From Candidatus Thorarchaeota archaeon (GTDB lineage: Archaea; Asgardarchaeota; Thorarchaeia; Thorarchaeales; Thorarchaeaceae): a stretch of 64,000 nt of DNA. The notes beneath the pieces are model-generated. The model was not told where the DNA came from. It was given only the letters and a program-made list of their open reading frames with translations, and did not search any database. The number at the start of each line of letters is the position of its first letter. Within the stretch, counting starts at the first letter, position 1. Positions 45,701-53,646 of this stretch are shown piece after piece. The stretch covers positions 344,971 through 408,970 of the forward strand of contig SHMX01000003.1 in NCBI GenBank assembly GCA_008080745.1. The letters run 5' to 3'. The translations under genes were made by a program, and so were the position numbers.

Positions 45701-48316
45701 AATTATACGCTAAGTTATTTGGGAGGAGGAACACACCGACTTGTCTTCAATGGATCAGACGGCCTCGGAACCTATCCAATCCAAATTTACACTTGGAATT
45801 ATGGATTCTATAATGAAACAACATCAATTACTCTGAACATAGTGCAAACACCCACAAGTATCGATGCATCTACAAAAATACAAGGTTATAGTGAGAGTAT
45901 TTTATATCATGATGGAAAGGTGACCTACTCAGTTCTGTTTGAAGATATCGATAGCAATCGGATTGATTCAGCCCTAGTGAACTTTACTATAGATGGGATA
46001 ATTTACAATATGACAGCTCTCGGAAATGGTAATTACACCATATCCTTTGATGGAGAGGACCTGGGTGTAGGCTCATTCGCTGTTGAACTACACGCATGGA
46101 AATACGGATATGCTCCCCAAACCTTGACGCCAACAATAGTGGTCAATCCAAACCCCACCTATATAGAAATTATCGAAGATACAGAAACGACTATCTTTCT
46201 TAATGACACCAGAACAGTAAGAGTACGATACATAGACAATCACACTGGAATGATTCTCTCGATTGATACAGAATACATCTCTTGGCCCGGAACTATATCA
46301 TATAACAATCCTTCAGCAGGAGAGTATGAGATTGAGTTCTCAACATTTTACACCCTAGGTAATCATATTCTCAATGTCACATTGGTAAAGGAAAACTACA
46401 CAATAGGTCAAAAAATATGGGAGATAACCATACGCCCAGTCAATACAATATTCATACCTATTGGTGAGTATACCGAATATGAGAATGAAAGTATTACCTT
46501 TAGTGCTAATTATACCGATATAGATCATCATGAGTTCATCTATTGGGGAAATGTGAGCATTACAATTGATGGTGTAACATATCAGTTAGAATACACCACA
46601 AGTGGAATATATAGTCGTACAATACCTCTCACTATTGAAGATGGGGATTATACAATCACCTTTGAGGCGATAGCTGACGGATGTGCGACAAATACCACTT
46701 ATGTTCTTCTTAACCTCCTTACTAAGACGGATGTGCAATTAGTTTTAGAAGTACCAAACACAGCTACGGAGGGGAATACTATTGGAATACAAGCTATACT
46801 TACTGATGCCGTAGATAATCCAATAACCTTTGCAACAGTGACCTTTTCCGTGGATGTTCGATTCGAAAATGGTACAGTTAGACAATTTACCTATTCAGAC
46901 ACGACTAATGCAAATGGTGAAGCTAATTGGGCATACGTAGTACCAGACGGAGGGGAGAATAGAGTGAACTCCCTTACAGTCAATGCGTATTATGATCCCA
47001 CGGTTGATAACGTAAAGAGCAATTGGGATGCTTCAGCTAGCGCTGTAGAGATATCGGTCTCTTTACCATGGGATAGACAACTGGTCTCCTTTGCCCTTAG
47101 TAGAGAAGGATTGATGATAATTGGAATACTTCTCATAGTAGGAGCAGTCGCCACATACTATAACAAGTCAGTAAAGCCGAAGAGATTTGCAGAAACAAGA
47201 GCCCTTGAGAAACAGCTAAGTGATTTCAAAGACCTTGAAGGATTACAACATTTCATGGCAGTTTATCTTGACCGTGGAACCTGTGTATTCTACCATCCTT
47301 TCACAGAAACACGTATCCAGCCAGACCTGATTAGCGGATTCATTGCTGCAATTACCAGTGTCTATGGAGAGATTAAAGGTGATGGCGTCCAAGGAACTCT
47401 GGAGGAAATCAATTACCATGGTCTCAAACTTAATAGCTACAGTGGTAAATATGTGATTGGTATTCTTATTGTAGAGGGAGATATGACACCATTGCTGCGC
47501 GATAGATTGCAATGGTTTGTGGAATTATTTGAGCAACAATACGATGCGGACCTCGATGGTTGGATGGGAGTGATGGACTGCTTCAATCCAGAATGGATAG
47601 TATCCAATCTACATGCAGCCTTCAATTATCATTGGTTGCTACCTCATCGAGTAGGAGATATAACAAGCATTTCAAAGAAAGATGCAAAATATCTAGAAGT
47701 TATTGTTGAGAATCTTGATGAAAAAGGAGAGATTCGGCTTCAAGATGTTATCGAGCCACTTGCGGAAAGGATGAATATAGATGACTTTGAAGTCTTGGAA
47801 TATCTTCTTAATATGACCGATCGACAGGTCCTCGTCCCTATTAGTATAAATATTGTCTTACAAAGAAAGGGACTGGGTCTCGGTGGGGCAAGTGTATCTG
47901 ATGATTTGGACGATTATGAAGAGGTCTATATTGATGAAACCGACCCTGAAGTCGAAACTACACCAGATCCTGATACCGAGGAAACATTGGATGTAGTAAA
48001 AGAGCCAATAGAATCCGATTCAGAGATTCCAACACCCGAGGAGGGAATAGAGGAAGTAGAATTGGATAAGGCAACTTTACTAGAGACTGAGGAAGAGAAA
48101 GATACGGAAATGGAAAAAATTTCTGACCAAGAGAGTCTTGATTTCGAACTTCCAGATTTCACAGAGGATGAACTTGAACACCATCAAGCACCAATTGAAG
48201 ATGTTGTTCAAGAAGAGGAGGAACCAGAAGCTGAAGTGGATCCGAAAGAGGCATTTGCTTCAGAGTTGATAGGCATCTTATCAAAGGAAAAGAAAAAAGA
48301 AAAGAAGGAAGAGTGA
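42767..48316 (+). CDS. Paralogous Ig-repeat surface protein with longin-like cytoplasmic tail
   Basis: 1849 residues, a tandem paralogue of the upstream giant. It has a signal peptide (MKRAFLSIMAIVLLTVTIA), the shared N-terminal ectodomain (YHVPGWSLYKADM, NQPHNGLLQNYSFYY, HYSFGDQWTIFNREALLNY), about nine Ig-like modules (about 540-1430) and many N-glycosylation sequons. One transmembrane helix follows (about 1446-1464, LMIIGILLIVGAVATYY), then a longin-like domain (about 1485-1590; RGTCVFYHPFTETRIQ, LISGFIAAITSVYGEI) and a winged-helix-like segment (GEIRLQDVIEPLAERM). The tail is strongly acidic and ends KKEKKEE. GAGGG lies just before the ATG. It shares architecture with the upstream gene but has fewer modules. 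Confidence 0.9.
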   Translation: MKRAFLSIMAIVLLTVTIASPQFATHQNNLETASNPLLKQETVLSSVVESGDEISSIQHMIREIPNQQTTILNSYVNPNTHNLVLDFSQYHVPGWSLYKADMDIENITAGLEFEVLGVSKDDSTSFSINNDTGDPYDILSQGFYNQPHNGLLQNYSFYYQDVGYNPDFQNYAFSVIRSDRSNPSTNMTSPVALSTTSLAFVWRTITEQTNLSAYTTYYTLIDGEALVEYTGNYPDFHWVCESGAGDFNTERHYSFGDQWTIFNREALLNYTYTPWNVSTNSALIFQNPEEILLQANSSDLSGSMWSWTTSTDNLEQITFSSNQSVNIFNNLTLYYKQTVTSTTQWSIETTGDPVTWNVTTALSYPEVTGITEKNLNISIQSDWDTSGLYNITTPSTNHSTYERYLDIVVCSSLTNGTWTLVSTGFNYMTDLAAYQQSDHLNPVSVSVITDTLDIISQIEDEGGTNATTGSTNLTIWYEGSVIWAPTNESVIDGSTEYTWDISTITSGNGEYTIEEYWTNGTEAGYRAYSIVVYFPTDLTPSSSTIFAYAENSFTFSVQFDDTFTPKGLNDSVASVEYSFDGGVYTAMTHDAGGNWSATVSTIGKTEGSYNLIVNATGFALENQSITISVELVYETLALECTWSLPNEDNISYLENTELTVRYQTTGYNISDAIVNVTIDVYTWDLTFDATTETYKVQVNGTDFQDGLGTFPVTIEAWSPGHAPQTNTSLELTIMAEATSMTDIWTGLSIDYLGQVDVTIDYTIVSTASEVPMGEVVGNITIDGTTVISLTQSGTQWIANLTGATIDLGTHTAVIHIWAYGYQYRTASETLDVSNVTTSIDVSWTPLNLTRQYSGYYDVVVDYTYYGGDVPGSALVNVTINGQTFGLSYSTGAWRVSIAASNLDIGEYSASISAWLYGYAHQTNTTSTLNITLANTTIVTNWSNYDLYFTHSVDLNITLLDIYAQPITTALVNASYEGTNYTLSYLGGGTHRLVFNGSDGLGTYPIQIYTWNYGFYNETTSITLNIVQTPTSIDASTKIQGYSESILYHDGKVTYSVLFEDIDSNRIDSALVNFTIDGIIYNMTALGNGNYTISFDGEDLGVGSFAVELHAWKYGYAPQTLTPTIVVNPNPTYIEIIEDTETTIFLNDTRTVRVRYIDNHTGMILSIDTEYISWPGTISYNNPSAGEYEIEFSTFYTLGNHILNVTLVKENYTIGQKIWEITIRPVNTIFIPIGEYTEYENESITFSANYTDIDHHEFIYWGNVSITIDGVTYQLEYTTSGIYSRTIPLTIEDGDYTITFEAIADGCATNTTYVLLNLLTKTDVQLVLEVPNTATEGNTIGIQAILTDAVDNPITFATVTFSVDVRFENGTVRQFTYSDTTNANGEANWAYVVPDGGENRVNSLTVNAYYDPTVDNVKSNWDASASAVEISVSLPWDRQLVSFALSREGLMIIGILLIVGAVATYYNKSVKPKRFAETRALEKQLSDFKDLEGLQHFMAVYLDRGTCVFYHPFTETRIQPDLISGFIAAITSVYGEIKGDGVQGTLEEINYHGLKLNSYSGKYVIGILIVEGDMTPLLRDRLQWFVELFEQQYDADLDGWMGVMDCFNPEWIVSNLHAAFNYHWLLPHRVGDITSISKKDAKYLEVIVENLDEKGEIRLQDVIEPLAERMNIDDFEVLEYLLNMTDRQVLVPISINIVLQRKGLGLGGASVSDDLDDYEEVYIDETDPEVETTPDPDTEETLDVVKEPIESDSEIPTPEEGIEEVELDKATLLETEEEKDTEMEKISDQESLDFELPDFTEDELEHHQAPIEDVVQEEEEPEAEVDPKEAFASELIGILSKEKKKEKKEE

Positions 48317-48382
48317 TTGAGAAATCACCAAGCGAATAAAACTTATCAATCGCTCTTTCCGTTCATTCTTGAGTGTTGAACA

Positions 48383-48682
48383 TTGCCATGGCACATTGAT
48401 AACTACTACATACACAGTGGAGCAGTACTCTGCGTGGAGATATCTATTCCACTTATTGATTTCCTATTGACTGATATCGACGATGTGAGAAATGCGTGGT
48501 TTAGCATGCTCCAATCATTTGTAGATCAAAATCCTGGATTCGAGCTATCCTGGGAGATGGAGCCAAGAGATGAAGATGCACTGGTCATTGTTCGAATAGC
48601 AAAAATTGGCAAGCTTAAACAATTTACCGACCTTGAGAAAAAGGCAGCACTTTCAGCAGCTGATGCGCTATTCGACGAATAA
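48383..48682 (+). CDS. Small unknown protein
   Basis: Up to 99 residues; the start is uncertain. The frame opens at a TTG, while a GTG at about 48436 would begin VEISIPLIDFLLTDID. The product is a soluble alpha/beta protein ending KKAALSAADALFDE, with WFSMLQSFVDQNPGFELSW in the middle. No family is recognised. It follows the second giant protein gene by 66 nt and could be part of its transcript. Confidence 0.55.
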   Translation: MPWHIDNYYIHSGAVLCVEISIPLIDFLLTDIDDVRNAWFSMLQSFVDQNPGFELSWEMEPRDEDALVIVRIAKIGKLKQFTDLEKKAALSAADALFDE

Positions 48683-48718
48683 TCTCCTTAGAATAGTTAC
48701 GAGTCAAGGAAATTAGAG

Positions 48719-49978
48719 CTAGCTGACTTTAGGAATAATACTTTGGCTATTTTGTAAGACTGCAATACGACTCCTAGTTCCAGTTATTTTGCGTGCTAGT
48801 TCGAACCCTTCTTGAGGGTCTCGAACCGAACTGGCTTGTAATTTGCCTTCAACTATAGCAGGATTCAACCTAGAGCAGACTATGATTTTTCGGTCAGATA
48901 GAATTTTCCAGTAGACTCTTGCTCGTTCCATACCAAGTTCAAAACCATTCTGTGCCTGAAGCTGAACATCAATCTCAGAGTTAGCAGCTGTAATTGAATT
49001 AACAAAACCCTCCGGACCAGGTCCTTCGGGACATTCTGCTACCAATAGAATTACACCATTATGTCTTGTGAATTGGAACCCATTATAGAGGCTATTGATA
49101 CTATCAAAAAGAGTTCTATCATAGGGAGAACCACCAGCACATACCACTGCAATATCATATCGTTGTTTCGGAGTAATGGATGCAATACTGTGACACGCAT
49201 GTGCGCCCTGATTCCAAGCAGTTTTTGGATCTCCAACAGATAATGTTGCAAGATTCCCCTGATAATCTTCAACAAGATTTAGAACGAAATCCAGTTCTGC
49301 AATCTCTGCGGCTTCTATCATATCCTGACTAGAATTGCTCATCAAGTCATAACCTCTGAAAGGAGAGGTGGTCTGTAATTTCAAATTAGCACTTACAGAT
49401 TTGAATCCTGCAACGCCTGGAAGTACAGCAGTTCGTCCTCCCGTTGCACCTATGAAGAGATCCGGGATAATGGTTCCGACACCTATCCGGAGCTCAGCAG
49501 AGAGAAATGAATTATTGAGATATAGAGGTGTGGAATGGGTGGGTGTATCCCCAATGTGACGAATATTGTTGGAGTGCAAAGAACTATGGATTTCAATGTT
49601 CATATCAAACTGGGACGGATAATGTAGTATAGAATCAATATTAGAGAGATTAGATTCATTGGTTGAAAAAAGGAAAGTTATCGTTTTTGATCCGGTTGAG
49701 GAATTGTTCAATATCCTCACAAGGGTCCGAGTAACTTGTTGGATTAATCGATTTTGGATATTCTCAACAGCGATACAAATGGAGTTTGCTTCAGATATCA
49801 GGCTACTTAGAGGTAAGGATTCAACAGGGTTTTCAATTGCGTGAAGTATAGATTTTGGAATATCTTGAAATCCGATAACTGAGCGAGGTTGATATTTGTC
49901 CATTAGAGATATAGTGCCATTTTCTATCGGTAGATAGCCTTCGCCATATTTCAAATCTAACCTCATCTTCAAACCCAA
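48719..49978 (-). CDS. LarA/DUF2088-like protein lacking the cofactor-tethering lysine
   Basis: About 415 residues. The fold pattern is that of the nickel-dependent lactate racemase family (DUF2088): IGVGTIIPDLFIGATGGRTAVLPGVAGF in the middle and AVVCAGGSPYDRTLFDSINSL in the C-terminal domain. In characterised LarA the nickel-pincer nucleotide is bound to a lysine in the GG-x-K-x-x-x-PG motif, and a histidine precedes it in the EPH segment. Here these positions read GGRTAVLPG (Thr for Lys) and IPD (Asp for His). A different reaction or a non-nickel role is inferred. The likely start is the ATG four codons in. No larB, larC or larE is nearby. Confidence 0.75.
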   Translation of the reverse strand: MGLKMRLDLKYGEGYLPIENGTISLMDKYQPRSVIGFQDIPKSILHAIENPVESLPLSSLISEANSICIAVENIQNRLIQQVTRTLVRILNNSSTGSKTITFLFSTNESNLSNIDSILHYPSQFDMNIEIHSSLHSNNIRHIGDTPTHSTPLYLNNSFLSAELRIGVGTIIPDLFIGATGGRTAVLPGVAGFKSVSANLKLQTTSPFRGYDLMSNSSQDMIEAAEIAELDFVLNLVEDYQGNLATLSVGDPKTAWNQGAHACHSIASITPKQRYDIAVVCAGGSPYDRTLFDSINSLYNGFQFTRHNGVILLVAECPEGPGPEGFVNSITAANSEIDVQLQAQNGFELGMERARVYWKILSDRKIIVCSRLNPAIVEGKLQASSVRDPQEGFELARKITGTRSRIAVLQNSQSIIPKVS

Positions 49979-50075
49979 TGATAACGTTCAGCTCTTGCCT
50001 CTTAAGGTTAGCATTATTAGGGTATCACATACTTGATGGGCGGGGATATTTGTACAGAAAAGAAGTTTCATAACT

Positions 50076-50825
50076 ATGAAAAGAAAGGCCCGAACACCGA
50101 TGAAGCTCCAAAAGACAGACCTCATATTTTTATTTGTCCTGAGTTTAATTGGTTTGTATTCTCTCATTTCCTTTATGTTCCCAAATACATTCAATCTGAT
50201 AATTACAAGTTATGAAATCGTTGTGTCTTTCTCATTGTTCGTGGGATATCCTGGAGCATTTGTGATTTCGCTTCTTGGAAATGCAACCATCTTATTCCCA
50301 TTTCCCTATATTGGAGTACCGTTCATATTAGGCGGAATACGGGATGGTGTATCTGGAGTGTTTTTGTATGACCCCATCATTATTGGAATAGTAGCAGGAA
50401 TAGGGGCTACAATTGGTGAGATGACAGGATATCTAATTGGATATGCAGGGGGATGTCTACTTGATCAAGAAAACGTTTCAGGATTTCGTAGATATGCAGA
50501 TAGTCACCCTCGTTCTATCCCACTCCTAATATGGTTTTTAGCAGCAACACCAATTCCTGATGATGTTTTACTCGTTCCTTTGGGAGCATCAAAATACCAT
50601 TGGATGAAAGTGCTAATACCACAACTGATTGGAAAAATCATGTTCCTTCTAACAATAGCTTGGGCAGGACGGTTTGGTTTAGACTGGATTGGCGAACTAA
50701 TCCTGTCATCGGACCCACTAAATTGGATGACTAGGATAACCGAGATAGTCGCCATCCTGATGGTTGTGATAGTGATCTACCTAATGATTAGATTCGATTG
50801 GAATAAACATGCAACCAGCAGCTAA
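50076..50825 (+). CDS. VTT-domain (DedA/SNARE-associated type) membrane protein
   Basis: 249 residues with five or six membrane segments. The VTT hallmark region is present: GIVAGIGATIGEMTGYLIGYAGG, and after a soluble loop AATPIPDDVLLVPLGASKYHW. This family (DedA in bacteria, TMEM41/VMP1 in eukaryotes) moves or scrambles lipids across membranes, so a lipid transport role is likely. An ATG nine codons in (MKLQKTDLIFLF) is an alternative start. The stop overlaps that of the convergent 331-residue protein by four bases. Confidence 0.85.
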   Translation: MKRKARTPMKLQKTDLIFLFVLSLIGLYSLISFMFPNTFNLIITSYEIVVSFSLFVGYPGAFVISLLGNATILFPFPYIGVPFILGGIRDGVSGVFLYDPIIIGIVAGIGATIGEMTGYLIGYAGGCLLDQENVSGFRRYADSHPRSIPLLIWFLAATPIPDDVLLVPLGASKYHWMKVLIPQLIGKIMFLLTIAWAGRFGLDWIGELILSSDPLNWMTRITEIVAILMVVIVIYLMIRFDWNKHATSS

Positions 50826-51817
50826 ACTTCCTCATCGTCCTTTGTTCTCTGGAAACCCTCTAATATTGCTCGTCCAAAATTCGTGAGAGATACTAGACCG
50901 CCTCTAAGGAGATCATTGATGGCAGCAAGGTTAATTCCACCTTTGAAAGAAGCTGGCAACTGAATCATACCAACTTGGTTCATCTCGATTAGAAGTTTAA
51001 CGAATGCACCCATCCTATGTAAAGCAAAGATACCCACACATTTGCTGAATGCACGTTTGGTTCCTTCAATTATTGCCTGTCTTGGATCCTCAAATTCTAC
51101 TAATGCCCGTTCAATTTCCAAGAAGGCACAACACATGGTCTGTGATTCTTCATCTGGAGAGTCCATAAAGTGTCCAGGTGCCTGAAGTGAAAAAGGGTCG
51201 AGGAGATAATTGTTAATCTTAAGACGTGGTTCTTCTTCAGTGATATTCCACCATGCTTGAAGATGAGCATCTGTTAGTGGCTGAACCTCAAGACCAGAAT
51301 CCACTTCATGATCACCCAGATTTCCATCAGGTAAAAATGAATGCCATCCTGGAATCATCCGAAACCCTTGTTTTTTCCCATCCTTACTAAACAGGTCCAA
51401 TCGTCTACTGCAATAATGAACAAGGTCATAAATTGCATGATTTCCATCCTTATCTAGGAATACAAATATGGGCTCATAATCAGCCTCATGGGCTGGAACA
51501 GCTTGATAATCCCATACATAGAGATATTGCAGACATTTCGCTCCACGCCAACCATTCTGTTCAATAACTCGCCCAAACACGCCAACGAATTCAGTTTTGT
51601 TTAGGGCATCGACTGTTTCTTCAGGAATAATCTTACCGAGAGTCAATGCTAGTGTCTTATCTCCTGAAAGAACACCAGATGTCCTAGGTAGATATTGTTT
51701 TAGTAACTTCTCATCATATTTTGCCTTGAGACCAGAACCACACTGTTGAAAAGACATGTCAGCCGGAGACACTTTCATGTGAAGGATATCGCGAAATTTC
51801 TTCAATACCGATTGCAC
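50822..51817 (-). CDS. Unknown soluble protein, 331 residues
   Basis: No family is recognised. The middle (about 100-160) is Trp/Tyr-rich (WRGAKCLQYLYVWDYQAVPAH), followed by YDLVHYCSRRLDLFSKDG and HSFLPDGNLGDHEVD. The last 100 residues are helical (CVGIFALHRMGAFVKLLIEM). His/Cys/Asp residues in the middle could form a metal site, but no motif is diagnostic. It is monocistronic: convergent with the VTT gene and 96 bp from the DUF35 gene. Confidence 0.6.
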   Translation of the reverse strand: MQSVLKKFRDILHMKVSPADMSFQQCGSGLKAKYDEKLLKQYLPRTSGVLSGDKTLALTLGKIIPEETVDALNKTEFVGVFGRVIEQNGWRGAKCLQYLYVWDYQAVPAHEADYEPIFVFLDKDGNHAIYDLVHYCSRRLDLFSKDGKKQGFRMIPGWHSFLPDGNLGDHEVDSGLEVQPLTDAHLQAWWNITEEEPRLKINNYLLDPFSLQAPGHFMDSPDEESQTMCCAFLEIERALVEFEDPRQAIIEGTKRAFSKCVGIFALHRMGAFVKLLIEMNQVGMIQLPASFKGGINLAAINDLLRGGLVSLTNFGRAILEGFQRTKDDEEV

Positions 51818-51878
51818 CTACCATATGGATTTCACTAGGAGTTATCAACATTCGCATCTTGGTGTAAAAAAGAAAAAT

Positions 51879-51909
51879 GGATTAGAAGAGAACTAGATCT
51901 CTCCTATCC
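51879..51909 (-). terminator. Hairpin terminator of the thiolase-DUF35 operon
   Basis: An imperfect long stem (GGATAGGAGAGA pairing with a near-complement) lies 5 nt after the DUF35 stop and is followed on the minus strand by ATTTTTCTTTTTT. Confidence 0.65.
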
Positions 51910-51913
51910 AAAG

Positions 51914-52300
51914 TTATGTAGGTTTAAAGGCCAGGTAAGTCTTTTCACCCTCGGTGATGTATGTCAAAGATACAGGAACTCCAAGTTCAACTTCTTCTGG
52001 TTTGAGTGGATCGAAACCCTCCAGTCTGCAAGTGACTCTGCTTCCTTCTTCAAGTTCAATGATTGCAATGTAATACGGAGCTTCATCAACGAACTCATCT
52101 GGTGCAATATGAATCACTGTGAAAGATACGAGTGTACCTTTTCCGCTGACATCGGTCCAGTCCATTTCATTGTTTCCACAACTGTAACAAGTCCCAGAGG
52201 GAGGAGTAATTACGGCACCACATCCAACACATTTGTATGCTTGGAATTGTTTGTTAGTAATTTTAGCTCTGTATTCTTCAATAGTGGGTCTATCGCTCAT
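51914..52300 (-). CDS. DUF35 zinc-ribbon/OB-fold acyl-CoA-binding partner of thiolase
   Basis: 128 residues. A rubredoxin-like Cys4 zinc ribbon (CVGCGAVI, then CYSCGNNE) leads into an OB fold (SGKGTLVSFTVIHIAPDEF). Archaeal DUF35 proteins join thiolase to the next enzyme so that acetoacetyl-CoA is channelled. The start overlaps the thiolase stop by four bases (ATGA), typical for this pair. Confidence 0.93.
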   Translation of the reverse strand: MSDRPTIEEYRAKITNKQFQAYKCVGCGAVITPPSGTCYSCGNNEMDWTDVSGKGTLVSFTVIHIAPDEFVDEAPYYIAIIELEEGSRVTCRLEGFDPLKPEEVELGVPVSLTYITEGEKTYLAFKPT

Positions 52301-53469
52301 GCATCAGCCCTCCTCATGACATTTACAACACATGTTGCACCAGTACCACCGAAATTATGCATAATTGCAGTATCGTGGTTCTGAACCTGATTTGCACCAG
52401 CCTCACCAATTAATTCCTTGTAGATTACTACTGCTTGTTTGACACCAGTAGCACCAACCGGATGTCCCACAGCCTTGAGACCACCCATTGGATTGATTGG
52501 CTTATCACCATCGAGAGCGGTTACACCATCTCGGACAGCTTTAGCACCCTCTCCAGGTTTAAAGAAACCAATGTCTTCACTTGCGATAATCTCTGCAATT
52601 GTGAAACAGTCATGAACTACGGCAAAGTCCATATCTTTAGGACTTAGTTTAGCCATATCATAAGCTTGTTTGCTTGCGGCAACCGAAGCTTCGAAGGAGG
52701 TCAGTTCTTTTCTGCCGCAGAGATTCATAGATGCGGATGCTTGACCTGTTCCCAGAATTCGCACCGGAGTGTCAGTGTATTGCTTAGCTTTCTCTGCAGA
52801 AGTCAATACGATTGCTGCTGCTCCATCAGAGATAGGAGAGCAATCAAACAGTTTTAGCGGCCATGCAATGTACCGGGGCGTCATAGCCTTTTCAAGAGAT
52901 ATCTCTTTCTGGAATTGGGCTAGAGGATTGGTTGAAGCATTCTTATGAGCTTTTACTGCTACTCGAGCCATGTCTTCTTCGGTAGTACCGTACTTTTGCA
53001 TATGAGAAACAGCAGCAATACCAAAAACACCGGGGAAGGTGAGTCCAATGCTTGATTCAAAGGTATCATCTGCTGCAGCAGCAAGAGCCTCGGTGGCTTT
53101 GTTGGTAGATACAGAAGTCATTTTTTCAGCACCCACAACAAGAACAGTGTCGTAGATTCCAGACTCGATAGCCATTATTCCTGCACGTAAAGCCGTCGCA
53201 CCAGATGCACAAGCTGCCTCGTGTCTGGTTGCTGGCAGTCCCTTCAATCCCGCATAGTCAAGCAGCAAAGGAGCTGTATGACCCTGATGAACTAGCATCT
53301 CAGGAATGAAAGTTCCAATGAATGCAGCTTGGATATCCTCTTTTGGAACGCCTGCATCCACTGTCGCCTTATCAACGGCCTCAGAGAATATTTCTCGGAG
53401 CGTTAGCCCGTCAAGTTTTCCGAACTTGGTCTGAGCTGCGCTTACTATATTGGTCGTCTTTAGCGGCAA
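52297..53469 (-). CDS. Archaeal SCP2-type thiolase (acetyl-CoA C-acetyltransferase)
   Basis: 390 residues. The nucleophilic Cys is in ACASGATALRAG, and the later motifs are HDCFTIAEII, GGLKAVGHPVGATG and HNFGGTGATCV, which lacks the second-Cys arrangement of bacterial thiolases, as usual in SCP2/archaeal types. It condenses or cleaves acyl-CoA units. HMG-CoA synthase, the usual third gene in mevalonate clusters, is absent; instead an acyl-CoA dehydrogenase is divergent, so fatty-acid or butyryl-type metabolism is as plausible as isoprenoid synthesis. The start is a TTG. Confidence 0.93.
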   Translation of the reverse strand: MPLKTTNIVSAAQTKFGKLDGLTLREIFSEAVDKATVDAGVPKEDIQAAFIGTFIPEMLVHQGHTAPLLLDYAGLKGLPATRHEAACASGATALRAGIMAIESGIYDTVLVVGAEKMTSVSTNKATEALAAAADDTFESSIGLTFPGVFGIAAVSHMQKYGTTEEDMARVAVKAHKNASTNPLAQFQKEISLEKAMTPRYIAWPLKLFDCSPISDGAAAIVLTSAEKAKQYTDTPVRILGTGQASASMNLCGRKELTSFEASVAASKQAYDMAKLSPKDMDFAVVHDCFTIAEIIASEDIGFFKPGEGAKAVRDGVTALDGDKPINPMGGLKAVGHPVGATGVKQAVVIYKELIGEAGANQVQNHDTAIMHNFGGTGATCVVNVMRRADA

Positions 53470-53519
53470 GTTCTGTTTTACACCTCGTAAATAGGATACC
53501 CGCGGAATGGAAAGTGCCC

Positions 53520-53527
53520 ATATAAAG
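53520..53527 (-). promoter_or_regulatory. TATA-like box of thiolase-DUF35 operon
   Basis: The minus strand reads CCTTTATATGG about 50 nt upstream of the TTG start, with a GAGGTG between, so a short leader with a Shine-Dalgarno site is expected. Confidence 0.5.
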
Positions 53528-53605
53528 GTTTGAGAATACTACTAAAATTAAATTGGATTTTCAACTATCAACTGAAAATTACTCATTTTTACACTCTGCC
53601 AAAGG

Positions 53606-53614
53606 CATAAAAAG
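53606..53614 (+). promoter_or_regulatory. TATA-like box of the acyl-CoA dehydrogenase gene
   Basis: GCATAAAAAGCC is centred about 37 nt upstream of the ATG. AGAGGA lies 6-7 nt before the ATG. It is divergent from the thiolase promoter within 180 bp, so joint control of the two is plausible. Confidence 0.5.
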
Positions 53615-53646
53615 CCGGAAGCATTTCGACCATCAGAGGAATTACG

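Noticed and set aside
49988-50215. Short ORFs on both strands around the start of the VTT gene
   Set aside because: They overlap the real membrane-protein start and have no ribosome-binding sites.
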